NCBI GenBank assembly: GCA_958428545.1
Contig: CAUAGM010000002.1
Coordinates: forward strand, 186,001-250,000
Direction: 5' to 3'
DNA length: 64,000 bases
Source: an uncultured Arcanobacterium sp.
GTDB lineage: Bacteria; Actinomycetota; Actinomycetes; Actinomycetales; Actinomycetaceae
Position numbers and translations under genes: made by a program. Below are positions 8,289 through 16,458 of this stretch, in pieces (position 1 is the stretch's first letter; the number at the start of each line of letters is the position of its first letter). The notes under the pieces are model-generated. The model saw only the letters and a list, made by a program, of their open reading frames with translations. It was not told where the DNA came from and ran no database searches.

Positions 8289-8611
8289 GCACCTATGATA
8301 ATGCCTGGCAGATAATATGGCAGAACTGCACACAGGTGGCAATCACCACTAGAAGCAAGCTGCCTGAATCGCAATAGCTCTACACCCTCTTATCTCCCGT
8401 AATTTACACTCAATATTTCTCTGAGTGAACACGCATTGGCAATTATGACATAAAGAAGTATTCTAATGAGTGCAAGTTGTTTAATATTTAACTTAAAATT
8501 TAATCAAATTGTAGCTGTGCGATTATGCCCAGAAAATCGCGGCACACAACATGCTGCACATATGCACAGCATAAACAACAGTTCGGCAAGACCTGGAAGA
8601 AAGGCGCACAT
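8289..8611. other. Divergent guaB/whiB intergenic region
   Basis: About 320 bp with the guaB -10 at its left end and the whiB promoter to the right. An AT-rich stretch at 8476-8515 (TTGTTTAATATTTAACTTAAAATTTAAT-type) is the likely whiB promoter area, but no single -35/-10 pair is convincing. No purine-riboswitch-like fold was recognised upstream of guaB. Confidence 0.4.
8295..8300 (-). promoter_or_regulatory. -10 element of guaB (leaderless geometry)
   Basis: TATCAT on the minus strand followed by six bases (AGGTGC) and the ATG at 8288. An initiation site 6-7 nt past the -10 would coincide with the start codon. An AGG lies only 3 nt from the ATG, too close for a normal ribosome-binding site. 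Confidence 0.55.
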
Positions 8612-8932
8612 ATGGTTATCCACCTCAGCAACCTGCATAGCGCACCTATCGACTATTGGGGTTGGCAGCGAAAAAGCCTATGCAACACTCTCAATCCAGA
8701 GGTTTTCTTCCACCCAGAAGGCGAACGCGGCGCCTCACGCCGCAGACGAGTTGAACAAGCTAAAGCTATCTGCTCGCAATGCCCCGTTATCCAAGAATGC
8801 CGAGAATACGCGTTAAACAACCATGAACCTTACGGAGTATGGGGAGGCCTTTGCGAAGAAGAACGTGCAGATATTCTGCGCGCCCGTGCATACAGCACTA
8901 AACGCACAGCCAAGCACGCACAACTCGTTTAA
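8612..8932 (+). CDS. WhiB-family iron-sulfur transcription regulator
   Basis: A 106-residue WhiB-like protein: a [4Fe-4S] protein that works with the principal sigma factor in actinobacteria. The four cluster cysteines are C24, C54, C57 and C63 (C-x29-C-x2-C-x5-C), followed by the family's GVWGG turn and a basic tail (TKRTAKHA) that should bind DNA. An extra cysteine follows GVWGG (GGLCEEER). The start at ATG 8612 is supported by GAAAGG nine bases upstream and by family length; an ATG 29 codons earlier would add an unrelated extension. By position (beside guaB and groES) it corresponds to mycobacterial whiB3, but sequence alone does not fix the subgroup. It is convergent with groES. Confidence 0.93.
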   Translation: MVIHLSNLHSAPIDYWGWQRKSLCNTLNPEVFFHPEGERGASRRRRVEQAKAICSQCPVIQECREYALNNHEPYGVWGGLCEEERADILRARAYSTKRTAKHAQLV

Positions 8933-8939
8933 CACGTAC

Positions 8940-8981
8940 AAAGTAGGGTTAGCGCATATAAAAGTAGGGTTAGCGTGCATA
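8940..8981. repeat. 21-bp tandem duplication behind whiB
   Basis: Two copies of AAAGTAGGGTTAGCGYRYAT-type sequence (8940-8960 and 8961-8981), with a truncated third (AAAGTGGGG) that becomes the left arm of the terminator. Confidence 0.8.
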
Positions 8982-8984
8982 AAA

Positions 8985-9026
8985 GTGGGGTGTTGCGCAT
9001 CTTTGAACTGATGCACAACACCCCAC
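8985..9026. terminator. Bidirectional terminator between whiB and groES
   Basis: A 17-bp stem (8985-9001 with 9010-9026) with one mismatch and an 8-nt loop, starting GTGGGGTGTTG, between two convergent genes. U-tracts are weak on both sides, as is common in actinobacteria. Confidence 0.8.
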
Positions 9027-9070
9027 AACGCTATATCTGCGCAAAAAGAAATTACACGCAATATCTGCTA

Positions 9071-9367
9071 TCAGCGCTCCACAATTGCGAGCACATCACG
9101 CGCAGAAAGAATGATATAAGAATCTTCTCCATACTTCACTTCAGTGCCGCCATAGCGTGAATAAATCACAGCGTCGCCAACTTTGACGTCTAGCGGCACA
9201 CGATTGCCGTTATCGTCAATGCGACCTGGACCAACTGCGAGCACAGTACCCTCCTGCGGTTTTTCCTGAGCACTGCCAGGAAGAACTAAACCGCTTGCTG
9301 TTGTCTCTTCTGCCTCGACCTGCTGGATCACGATACGATCCTCAAGAGGCTTAATGGATACCGACAT
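9071..9367 (-). CDS. groES: Co-chaperonin GroES
   Basis: A 98-residue GroES: heptameric cap of the GroEL folding chamber. The family start KPLEDRIVIQ, the mobile loop ETTASGLVLPGSAQEKPQEGTV and the C-terminal YGGTEVKYGEDSYIILSARDVLA are intact. A clear AGAGGGA ribosome-binding site precedes the ATG. Unlike in most bacteria no groEL follows: downstream is the convergent whiB, so groEL must be elsewhere. The upstream region has an inverted GAGCCCGC/GCGGG-type element but neither a CIRCE operator (TTAGCACTC-N9-GAGTGCTAA) nor a HAIR element was recognised, so heat control is not evident from the sequence. Confidence 0.97.
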   Translation of the reverse strand: MSVSIKPLEDRIVIQQVEAEETTASGLVLPGSAQEKPQEGTVLAVGPGRIDDNGNRVPLDVKVGDAVIYSRYGGTEVKYGEDSYIILSARDVLAIVER

Positions 9368-9731
9368 CCGGATCCCTCTTTCTTTCTCGTTCCAAACTAA
9401 TGGTTGAGCCCGCCGTCGCGGGGGTCGAGCTCATGCGCGTTTTCAACAACGCTCACTACTAAGGTTATTTCGCTTGAGGATATTCGAGCAAATTATAAGC
9501 ATTCTCTGCTAGCGAAATTATCTTTCACTTATTTTCTTAACTATTTCAGCACTAGCATACTTCCCCACGCCTATATCTCCCAAGCTTATATGCCTCACAG
9601 CTAGCACCACCCCACCGAGCTTCTCAGCCTTAGATCTCCCCTTCATATGTGCATTGCTGGATATTCCACCTCGTGCACGGCGTCGAGCTTCTTCACGCAT
9701 ACATATCGCCTCACAATATCAGTAGACGAGC

Positions 9732-9815
9732 AAACAAGCTCCCATAATATGCGTTTTACCTAGACGTCTCTTTGCGCAAGCAGATGCGCGAAACAAACTC
9801 CCACAATATGCGTTT
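9732..9815. repeat. 25-bp direct repeat at 59-bp spacing
   Basis: AAACAAGCTCCCATAATATG-type sequence at 9732-9756 recurs at 9791-9815 with two substitutions; the spacer between them is not repeated. Confidence 0.75.
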
Positions 9816-10155
9816 CCCAAAAGATAGCGGATCCCCTTGTTTTTCTTGCAGAAGCAGCCCAGCATATATATCTCGCAGCCAGCACCAGCTAGACGATGCC
9901 CAGCACACGATACTTTCTCTACGCCTATCTACCCTGCTACGAGAGATTTGCTACAAGAAATGCGCATTTAATGTACACGATTCTGAGCTTCTATATACCT
10001 CAATATCTCGTGGATTATACTGCAGATTGCTCCCTGCTTAAGTGCCAATATCCTCACGCTCACGCACTAGTGCTCATAAAATCACCTCATGCGATTACCT
10101 CATACGATCGCCCATTCTTCTTAGCTCAGCACTTCCATCATTTTCTATAAACGTA

Positions 10156-10208
10156 CCCCCCCCCCACGCTCACTAAAACATACCCCTCGCTCACTAAAAC
10201 ATACCCCT
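10156..10208. repeat. C10 run followed by a perfect 21-bp tandem duplication
   Basis: Ten C at 10156-10165, then two identical 21-bp units starting CGCTCACTAAAACATACCCC (10167-10187, 10188-10208), then further CCCCT-rich sequence. It lies 50-100 bp ahead of the methyltransferase start. Confidence 0.85.
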
Positions 10209-10245
10209 CGATCCTCGCCCCTCACCCATACTGAGGTACACACGA

Positions 10246-10251
10246 TAGAAT
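10246..10251 (+). promoter_or_regulatory. -10 element of the THUMP-like methyltransferase gene (leaderless geometry)
   Basis: TAGAAT, six bases (CAACAC), then the GTG start at 10258. No ribosome-binding site is present in front of the GTG. Confidence 0.6.
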
Positions 10252-10257
10252 CAACAC

Positions 10258-11481
10258 GTGAGCATTGCAGATATAACAACCTCAGACTACGACGCCCTCA
10301 TTTCTGAGCTATGCCCTTTTTCTCCCGATCAGGCGCTGACGGCAAATCAATATCTGCGCAGCGCCGGGCATGAACCGCATATCGCTGCCAGCCTACTCAC
10401 ACAAGCCCAGCTTCGCACGCAAGCAGAAGCAAAATTCGGGCAGGCAGCATACTCGATGATGTTTACACGAGCAGGCTACGAGCAATCCACTCGAGCCTCT
10501 ATCGCACAATCTATACACGCTCAACGTCTTATAGATTCTGGAGCTACACACGTGATTGACGTTGGGTGCGGTATCGGAGCAGATTCTCGAGCTTTCGCCT
10601 CAGCTGGATTGCACGTGACGGCAATCGAAAAAGACCCCGAAACCGCGAGCGCTGCCCGCTGGAACTTAAAAGATTTTCCTCACGCTACAGTGATTGAAGC
10701 AGACGCATGGAATGTAGATCTCAATTCACTAAATGCTGACGCCCTATGGATAGATCCAGCGCGCAGAATAAACGGCACGAGGATTCACAATCCTGACCGC
10801 TGGATTCCCTCTCTGCCAGCCGCACTCAACCTTGCCAGCCAGTTTCCTCGTGCTGGTATTAAAATCGCGCCAGGGATTGATTATTCATGGCTGCCTCCAT
10901 CCTCACACACCCAATGGGTCTCCGATCATGGAAATTTGCTTGAAGCACTTATCTGGCTGGGAAATGCAGCCCCAGATTCAGGACGCACAGCAGCCCTATG
11001 CTCAGGCGATGGAATCGTCACACACTGGAATGCAGGAGTAAACGACCCTTCTCAGCCTGCCCAGCAACTTCCACCGGCACCTCTTGGCAGATACCTCATC
11101 GAACCAGATCCAGCTATTATCCGCTGCGGCGGCATTGGATCATTCGCCCACACCTATAACCTAGCTCCTGTAAGCTCAGCAATTGCATATCTTACAGGCG
11201 ATAAGCCTGCTCCCCTGCAATATGCTCAGGTATTTGAGGTCATCGATATACTCCCCCTCAACGTAAAAAAGATTGACGCATATCTCAAGGAACAGCGCAT
11301 CACACACGTCGATATTAAGAAACGCGGCACAGATATAACGCCAGAACGCTTACGTGCCCAACTCAAATTACGCCAAGCACGCAACTATTCTTCAACATCA
11401 AAGCAAGCAACGCTTATCCTCACTCCAATTATGGGCAGACATCAAGCAGTTCTTGCTCGAAAAATAGATAGCCTCGAATAG
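10258..11481 (+). CDS. THUMP-like domain class I SAM-dependent methyltransferase
   Basis: A 407-residue methyltransferase found widely in actinobacteria. The SAM-binding strand-loop VIDVGCGIGADSRAFASAG is near residues 98-116, an acidic residue follows strand 2 (AIEKDPE), and motif IV reads LWIDPARRINGTR, a DPAR variant of the DPPY-type motif of base methyltransferases. The C-terminal part (about 330-407, with IDAYLKEQRITHVDIKKRG) matches the THUMP-like domain, suggesting an RNA substrate. GTG 10258 is chosen for the leaderless promoter just upstream. It is a single-gene unit, convergent with tsaD. The family is clear; the methylated site is unknown. Confidence 0.85.
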   Translation: MSIADITTSDYDALISELCPFSPDQALTANQYLRSAGHEPHIAASLLTQAQLRTQAEAKFGQAAYSMMFTRAGYEQSTRASIAQSIHAQRLIDSGATHVIDVGCGIGADSRAFASAGLHVTAIEKDPETASAARWNLKDFPHATVIEADAWNVDLNSLNADALWIDPARRINGTRIHNPDRWIPSLPAALNLASQFPRAGIKIAPGIDYSWLPPSSHTQWVSDHGNLLEALIWLGNAAPDSGRTAALCSGDGIVTHWNAGVNDPSQPAQQLPPAPLGRYLIEPDPAIIRCGGIGSFAHTYNLAPVSSAIAYLTGDKPAPLQYAQVFEVIDILPLNVKKIDAYLKEQRITHVDIKKRGTDITPERLRAQLKLRQARNYSSTSKQATLILTPIMGRHQAVLARKIDSLE

Positions 11482-11527
11482 AGATCGTGCGCACTGATGC
11501 CAGCACAGATACTTCTGCATATATTTA

Positions 11528-11575
11528 TGCGCTAGCTGCGCTGGCTTTCACAATTCACACAGCGCAGTTAGCGCA
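11528..11575. terminator. Bidirectional terminator between the methyltransferase gene and tsaD
   Basis: A 16-bp stem TGCGCTAGCTGCGCTG (11528-11543) with 11560-11575, one wobble position, 16-nt loop. The right arm overlaps the tsaD stop codon. Confidence 0.8.
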
Positions 11576-12611
11576 CAATCGTTATCTCACGCGGCAAACC
11601 AGTATCGACTGTGATATTTAGCGGCGAAGGTTCTACACCATTTCGCACCATTTCCCAGCCGAGCGCCGCAATCATTGCCCCATTATCTGTGCAGTAACGA
11701 ATCGGAGGAATGCGCACAGTGACACCACGAGCATCGGCACGCTCATGAGCCAGCTCACGCAAACGGGAATTAGCGCTGAAACCGCCTCCGATCACGAGAG
11801 TATCAAGCCCCTCATTTTCGAGAGCAAGAAATGCTTTAGTGAGCAAAGCATCAGCAACAGCTTCAGAAAATCCCGCCGCTATATCCGCTTTTGCCAATTC
11901 TTCACCACGCGCTTCAACGCCCTCAATATATCGAGCAACAGAAGTCTTTAAGCCAGAGAATGAATAATCGTAAAGGTGGTTTTTTTTGTATTTCTCCCCC
12001 ATCATTGCACGCGGAAAGCGAATCGCCTCACGATTACCTTCATGCGACAGACGGTCAATATGCGGGCCTCCTGGATACGGCAAACCCAGCAAACGCCCTA
12101 CTTTATCGAAGGCCTCACCAGCAGCGTCATCAATCGTTCCGCCGAGTTCGGTGACGTCTGTGGCAATATTGCGCACATGCAAAAGATGGGAGTGCCCGCC
12201 GCTGACGATCAAACCAATAAACTCACTCGGGAAATCTCCATGCACAAGCTCATCAACTGCAATATGCCCAATAATATGATTGACTCCATAAAAAGGTTTA
12301 CCCAGTGCTAGAGCGAGGGCTTTTGCGGCACTGACGCCGATCGTCAGCGGACCGACAAGACCAGGGCCAGCAGTTGCCGCAACAGCATCAATATCAGGTA
12401 AGGAAACCCCCGCTTTTTCAAGCGCCGCATTCAACGTAGGAACAAATTGTTCGAGGTGTGCACGAGATGCAATCTCGGGGATAATTCCGCCGTATCGAGC
12501 ATATTCATCCATACTTGTTGCAGTCACGTCAGCTAGCAACTTGCCGTCACGCACAAGAGCAACGCCCGTCTCATCGCACGACGTCTCAATTCCCAATACA
12601 AGTTCCTTCAC
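11568..12611 (-). CDS. tsaD: tRNA N6-adenosine threonylcarbamoyltransferase
   Basis: TsaD transfers the threonylcarbamoyl group to A37 of ANN-reading tRNAs, with TsaB and TsaE. The 347-residue protein has the ASKHA phosphate loop IETSCDETGVALV, the iron-binding H112-x3-H116 (VNHIIGH), SGGHSHLL, GGTIDDAAGEAFDKVGRLL and the C-terminal metal ligand region RYCTDNGAMIA. Start is GTG 12611 with TAGTAT seven bases upstream and no ribosome-binding site. In many relatives tsaD follows rimI directly; here the sdhCAB operon lies between, and tsaD has its own promoter. An A8 run (complement of 11980-11987) lies within the coding sequence. Confidence 0.97.
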   Translation of the reverse strand: MKELVLGIETSCDETGVALVRDGKLLADVTATSMDEYARYGGIIPEIASRAHLEQFVPTLNAALEKAGVSLPDIDAVAATAGPGLVGPLTIGVSAAKALALALGKPFYGVNHIIGHIAVDELVHGDFPSEFIGLIVSGGHSHLLHVRNIATDVTELGGTIDDAAGEAFDKVGRLLGLPYPGGPHIDRLSHEGNREAIRFPRAMMGEKYKKNHLYDYSFSGLKTSVARYIEGVEARGEELAKADIAAGFSEAVADALLTKAFLALENEGLDTLVIGGGFSANSRLRELAHERADARGVTVRIPPIRYCTDNGAMIAALGWEMVRNGVEPSPLNITVDTGLPREITIVR

Positions 12612-12618
12612 ATGCTAG

Positions 12619-12624
12619 ATACTA
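12619..12624 (-). promoter_or_regulatory. -10 element of tsaD (leaderless geometry)
   Basis: TAGTAT on the minus strand, seven bases (CTAGCAT), then GTG 12611. It separates tsaD from the sdhB terminator just upstream. Confidence 0.45.
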
Positions 12625-12705
12625 CTCTCTTCCACTCCACACAGCCACACAGCTAACCTGCACTGCCGAGCAGACGCCGCTATTACACATCATATTAAAC
12701 ATACG

Positions 12706-12754
12706 ACACCCCAAGCAGCGAGAAAATCACATACTCTACAACTGCTTGGGGTGT
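12706..12754 (-). terminator. Terminator of the sdhCAB operon
   Basis: A perfect 13-bp stem ACACCCCAAGCAG / CTGCTTGGGGTGT (12706-12718 with 12742-12754) with a 23-nt loop, 36 bp past the sdhB stop. It is followed on the minus strand by CGTATGTTTAAT. Confidence 0.8.
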
Positions 12755-12790
12755 ATAATTGCCAGCTTTGCGCTAGCATACAAAAGAAAC

Positions 12791-13522
12791 TTAGAAAGCT
12801 TTCAGCAGATCTCGATTCAGCATGGAAATAAATTCATGCGGAATCGACTTCGGGCATGCAGCAGCACATGCACCCGTATTGGTGCAGCCACCGAAACCCT
12901 CTTCATCGTGCTGATTAAGCATCTTCACAACACGCTCTTTACGCTCAGGAGCGCCCTGCGGTAAAAGACCGAGGTGCACAACTTTTGCAGAAGTAAAGAG
13001 CATTGCCGAACCATTCGGGCACGCTGCCACACATGCACCACAGCCGATGCACGCAGCAGCTTCAAAGCTCTTATCTGCGTCTTTCTTCGGCACTGGCACA
13101 GAGTGAGCATCTGGAGCTGCTCCCGTATTGACAGAAATATAACCGCCAGCCTGCACAATGCGATCCAGAGCAGTGCGATCCACGACGAGATCGCGCAACA
13201 CAGGGAACGCGGTGGAACGCCATGGTTCGATAGTGATCTTATCGCCGTCTTTGAAGGTGCGCATATGAAGCTGACACGTAGTCGTCACCTGCGGTCCGTG
13301 AGGATCGCCGTTAATAACCAAACCGCACATACCGCAGATACCTTCACGGCAGTCTGAGTCGAATGCCACCGGCTCTTTACCTTCATCGAAGAGTTCTTCG
13401 TTGAGTTGATCGAGCATCTCCAAAAATGAAGCGGTGGGATCAACATCGTTAATCGTATGCGTCTCGAAGTTTCCTTGAGCCTTCGGCCCAGCCTGACGCC
13501 AGTATTCCAATGTAATTTTCAC
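12791..13522 (-). CDS. sdhB: Succinate dehydrogenase / fumarate reductase iron-sulfur subunit
   Basis: SdhB passes electrons between the flavin of SdhA and the quinone site of SdhC. The 243-residue protein has the [2Fe-2S] ligands C58, C63, C66 (CREGICGMC) and C83 (TTCQLH), and in the C-terminal half the ferredoxin-type CIGCGACVAACP and CTNTGACAAACPKSIP for the [4Fe-4S] and [3Fe-4S] clusters. Its start overlaps the sdhA stop by 4 bp. A hairpin 36 bp downstream ends the unit. Direction (succinate oxidation or fumarate reduction) cannot be read from the sequence. Confidence 0.97.
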   Translation of the reverse strand: MKITLEYWRQAGPKAQGNFETHTINDVDPTASFLEMLDQLNEELFDEGKEPVAFDSDCREGICGMCGLVINGDPHGPQVTTTCQLHMRTFKDGDKITIEPWRSTAFPVLRDLVVDRTALDRIVQAGGYISVNTGAAPDAHSVPVPKKDADKSFEAAACIGCGACVAACPNGSAMLFTSAKVVHLGLLPQGAPERKERVVKMLNQHDEEGFGGCTNTGACAAACPKSIPHEFISMLNRDLLKAF

Positions 13523-15489
13523 TTGTAACTCCGCTGCTTCATCTCGATGAATTCGTACTTAAGATCTTCTTTGTGCATGGTTGGCGGTTCATTTTCGCCG
13601 TTCCACTCCCACGCTGCCACATATGCGTAGTTGGCATCGTCACGAAGTGCCTCGCCTTCTTCTGTCTGCGACTCAGCACGGAAATGACCACCGCAAGATT
13701 CTTTTCGATGCAATGCATCGATACACATCAGCTCGCCGAGTTCCATGAAATCAGCCACGCGCCCAGCTTTTTCAAGGCTCTGATTAAGCTCATCAGCCTT
13801 ACCTGGCACCTTGACGTCTTTCCAGAAATCTGCACGGAGTTTACGAATAAGTTTGATCGCCGTGCGCAAACCTTCTTCACTGCGCTCCATACCGCAGTAC
13901 TCCCACATGATCTGCCCCAATTCCTTATGGAAGGAATCCACAGAACGGCTGCCCTTGTTGGTGAGGAAATGCTGGATCTGATCCTTGACGCTCTTTTCAG
14001 CCTCTACAACAGCTGGATTATCAGCCGCAATCTTCGGGAAAGGCCCAGCAGCGAGGTAATCGTTGACAGTATTTGGAAGAACGAAATAACCATCGCTCAG
14101 ACCCTGCATCAAAGCTGAAGCGCCAAGACGGTTTGCACCATGATCGGAGAAGTTTGCTTCACCAGCCACAAACAAACCAGGAATTGTGGACTGCAAATCG
14201 TAATCAACCCACAATCCACCCATTGTGTAGTGCACAGCTGGATAGATACGCATAGGAACTTCGTAGGGGTTATCGCCCGTGATGCGCTCGTACATATCAA
14301 ACAAGTTGCCATACTTTGCGGACACAACATCTTTACCCATACGTTCGATAGCATCGGCGAAATCGAGATACACGCCACGCGCTACGCCGTCAATCTCTGG
14401 CCCTACGCCGCGACCTTCATCGCACATATTCTTAGCCTGACGCGATGCAATATCTCGAGGCACAAGGTTGCCGAACGACGGATAGATGCGCTCCAAGTAG
14501 TAATCGCGATCTTCTTCTGGAATATCGCGCGGATCTTTCCTGCAATCCTCCGCTTTCTTTGGCACCCAGATACGCCCATCGTTACGCAAAGATTCAGACA
14601 TGAGCGTAAGTTTCGATTGGCTCGTCCCATGCTGAGGAATACACGTCGGGTGGATCTGCGTGAAACAAGGGTTGCCAAACAATGCACCCTTGCGATAGGC
14701 ACGCCACACAGCAGAACCATTGCAGCCCATTGCATTTGTGGAGAGGAAGAAGACGTTGCCATAACCACCCGTTGCAAGCACCACAGCATCTGCAATATGA
14801 GTCTCAATTTCACCAGTGACCATATCGCGCGCAATAATGCCGCGAGCACGCCCATCTACCACAATAAGCTCGACCATTTCATGACGAGGGAAAAGCTCAA
14901 CTGTACCAGCTTTAGCCTGGCGCATAAGAGCCTGATAAGCACCAACCAAAAGCTGCTGCCCTGTCTGACCGCGAGCATAGAAGGTACGAGATACCTGCAC
15001 GCCGCCGAAGGAACGGTTATCGAGCAAACCGCCGTATTCACGAGCAAACGGCACGCCTTGAGCAACGCACTGATCAATAATATTTGGCGAAACCTCTGCC
15101 AAACGGTAGACGTTTGATTCGCGTGCGCGATAGTCGCCACCTTTAACGGTGTCGTAGAAAAGGCGATAGACCGAATCGTTATCGTTCTTGTAATTCTTCG
15201 CAGCATTGATACCGCCCTGTGCAGCAATCGAATGCGCACGGCGAGCCGAATCTTGGTAGAAGAACGCTTTTACGTTGTAGCCCTGCTCACCAAGAGAGGC
15301 AGCACCTGCACCACCTGCAAGACCAGTGCCAACAACAATAATGGAAAGCTTGCGGCGATTGGCTGGATTGACCAATTTAGCCGAAAACTTACGACGCTCC
15401 CAACGGGTAGCGATATCACCATCTGGAGCCTTTGTATCGGCGATAGGCGCACCCTCGCGATAAAGGCCGTCAATCAATGTTTCAGTCAT
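13519..15489 (-). CDS. sdhA: Succinate dehydrogenase / fumarate reductase flavoprotein subunit
   Basis: SdhA carries covalent FAD and the dicarboxylate site. The 656-residue protein shows the Rossmann loop VVGTGLAGGAGAASLGEQGYN, the RRAHSIAAQGGINA segment with the histidine that links FAD, the substrate-region motifs GCNGSAVWRAYRKGA and HPTCIPQHG, PRDIASR, and the C-terminal GLFVAGEANFSDHGANRLG. An AGGAAG ribosome-binding site lies nine bases before ATG 15489. It is the middle gene of sdhC-sdhA-sdhB, 21 bp after sdhC. Sequence and the single membrane subunit place it with the Bacillus/Corynebacterium-type enzymes. Confidence 0.97.
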   Translation of the reverse strand: MTETLIDGLYREGAPIADTKAPDGDIATRWERRKFSAKLVNPANRRKLSIIVVGTGLAGGAGAASLGEQGYNVKAFFYQDSARRAHSIAAQGGINAAKNYKNDNDSVYRLFYDTVKGGDYRARESNVYRLAEVSPNIIDQCVAQGVPFAREYGGLLDNRSFGGVQVSRTFYARGQTGQQLLVGAYQALMRQAKAGTVELFPRHEMVELIVVDGRARGIIARDMVTGEIETHIADAVVLATGGYGNVFFLSTNAMGCNGSAVWRAYRKGALFGNPCFTQIHPTCIPQHGTSQSKLTLMSESLRNDGRIWVPKKAEDCRKDPRDIPEEDRDYYLERIYPSFGNLVPRDIASRQAKNMCDEGRGVGPEIDGVARGVYLDFADAIERMGKDVVSAKYGNLFDMYERITGDNPYEVPMRIYPAVHYTMGGLWVDYDLQSTIPGLFVAGEANFSDHGANRLGASALMQGLSDGYFVLPNTVNDYLAAGPFPKIAADNPAVVEAEKSVKDQIQHFLTNKGSRSVDSFHKELGQIMWEYCGMERSEEGLRTAIKLIRKLRADFWKDVKVPGKADELNQSLEKAGRVADFMELGELMCIDALHRKESCGGHFRAESQTEEGEALRDDANYAYVAAWEWNGENEPPTMHKEDLKYEFIEMKQRSYK

Positions 15490-15510
15490 TTATTCAACTT
15501 CCTCATCTTC

Positions 15511-16269
15511 TTAGGCGGGATACCCAATGAAACCAAACAAAATTGCTGTTGGAGGAGCCATGAAGCCCACGACCAAGAGGATAGCGACCAGATCACCAGC
15601 CAGCTTAAAACCAAACTCGCGTGTACGCGTGAGCAAGCCAAGAGTCGCAAGAGCAGAGAAAATACCATGACGCACATGCAGCGCAATAGCAATAAGAGCA
15701 ATCAGATAGAATGCCCACACCCACCACACATTAAATGCGCTCACCATATTGGAATATGGATCTCCAGCGATATACTCACGATCACCTGGCGTCACTTTCA
15801 AAGCCGTAAACTGCAGAATATGGAATACAATCCACACAGCAATCACGAGACCGCCAAAACGCATAACCATCGCTTGGTAGGTACGCCCAGCACGAACTTT
15901 GGCACCCACATTGACTTTATAGCGCTCACGACCGCGAGCATCAGATCCACGTTTCCATAAAACAATCGCTGAATACATATGGAGCACAATGAACAGGAGC
16001 AAACCGATACGCATAATCCACACAACGCCACCGGCAGGAATAAGCGGATAAAGAATCGTATCCATGCTTCCATCTTCACGAACGTGCACAGTGCCTTGGA
16101 GCCAGTGCGCATAATGATTATAAGCCTCCTGGCCCATAAACATCTTCAGATTCCCGTACATATGCACGAGAAGGAACAAAATAAAAAGCAAGCCAGTCAC
16201 AGCCATGAGCACCTTTAGTGCAACAGTAGTCTTGCTGGCGCTCGGTTTCTTTAGAGTTGAGTTAGCCAC
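15511..16269 (-). CDS. sdhC: Succinate dehydrogenase cytochrome b558-type membrane subunit
   Basis: A 252-residue integral membrane protein with five predicted helices (about 17-37, 80-102, 135-157, 180-201, 222-245), anchoring SdhAB and handling quinone and heme b. Histidines suitable as heme ligands lie in LLVHMYGNL, IVLHMYSAI, VFHILQF and ALHVRHGIF. The start is GTG 16269: there is no ribosome-binding site, but TAAATT lies exactly six bases upstream, so translation probably starts on a leaderless mRNA. It heads the sdhCAB operon, which sits between rimI and tsaD. Confidence 0.94.
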   Translation of the reverse strand: MANSTLKKPSASKTTVALKVLMAVTGLLFILFLLVHMYGNLKMFMGQEAYNHYAHWLQGTVHVREDGSMDTILYPLIPAGGVVWIMRIGLLLFIVLHMYSAIVLWKRGSDARGRERYKVNVGAKVRAGRTYQAMVMRFGGLVIAVWIVFHILQFTALKVTPGDREYIAGDPYSNMVSAFNVWWVWAFYLIALIAIALHVRHGIFSALATLGLLTRTREFGFKLAGDLVAILLVVGFMAPPTAILFGFIGYPA

Positions 16270-16275
16270 ATATAG

Positions 16276-16281
16276 AATTTA
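16276..16281 (-). promoter_or_regulatory. -10 element of the sdhCAB operon (leaderless geometry)
   Basis: TAAATT on the minus strand, six bases (CTATAT), then GTG 16269. A TTGCTC lies upstream at non-ideal spacing. Confidence 0.55.
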
Positions 16282-16458
16282 TCAGAGATACGGGAGCAAA
16301 AATGGGAGACAACGCCTAAAAGACGCCATATTCTCACCATTTCGGCATAGAGCGCGCGCGATCGGCGCAAAGAAACACTGCAAAACCGCATAATAACGCT
16401 ACTTTTTTACTCTCGCCACATATACACCGCAATTGCGTGAGACTTTCGTTGTATAAAT

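Larger units (their letters stand above)
9368..10257. other. Long gene-free region upstream of groES and the methyltransferase
   Basis: About 890 bp between two divergent genes, the longest stretch without a gene in the window. It contains the groES promoter region, a 25-bp sequence repeated at 59-bp distance (9732-9756 and 9791-9815, two mismatches), a C10 run (10156-10165) and a perfect 21-bp tandem duplication (10167-10208). No tRNA, rRNA or structured RNA was recognised, and small open frames here have no recognisable family or good start signals. Confidence 0.55.

Noticed and set aside
9772..10150. Two overlapping small open frames in the groES/methyltransferase gap
   Set aside because: Overlapping frames with no start signals or family resemblance, over decayed repeats.
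8940..10208. Repeated 21-bp units as a CRISPR remnant
   Set aside because: Units are directly adjacent with no spacers, differ between sites, and no cas genes are present.
11980..11987. Homopolymer runs of eight A/T in tsaD, rlmN and the DivIVA-domain gene as possible frameshift sites
   Set aside because: All frames are intact as read and A/T 8-mers in Lys-rich codons occur several times by chance; unlike the G/C tracts they are inside conserved genes.
14140..15117. 325-codon open frame antisense to sdhA
   Set aside because: sdhA is unambiguous; the long antisense frame follows from codon bias in a long gene and shows no domain.
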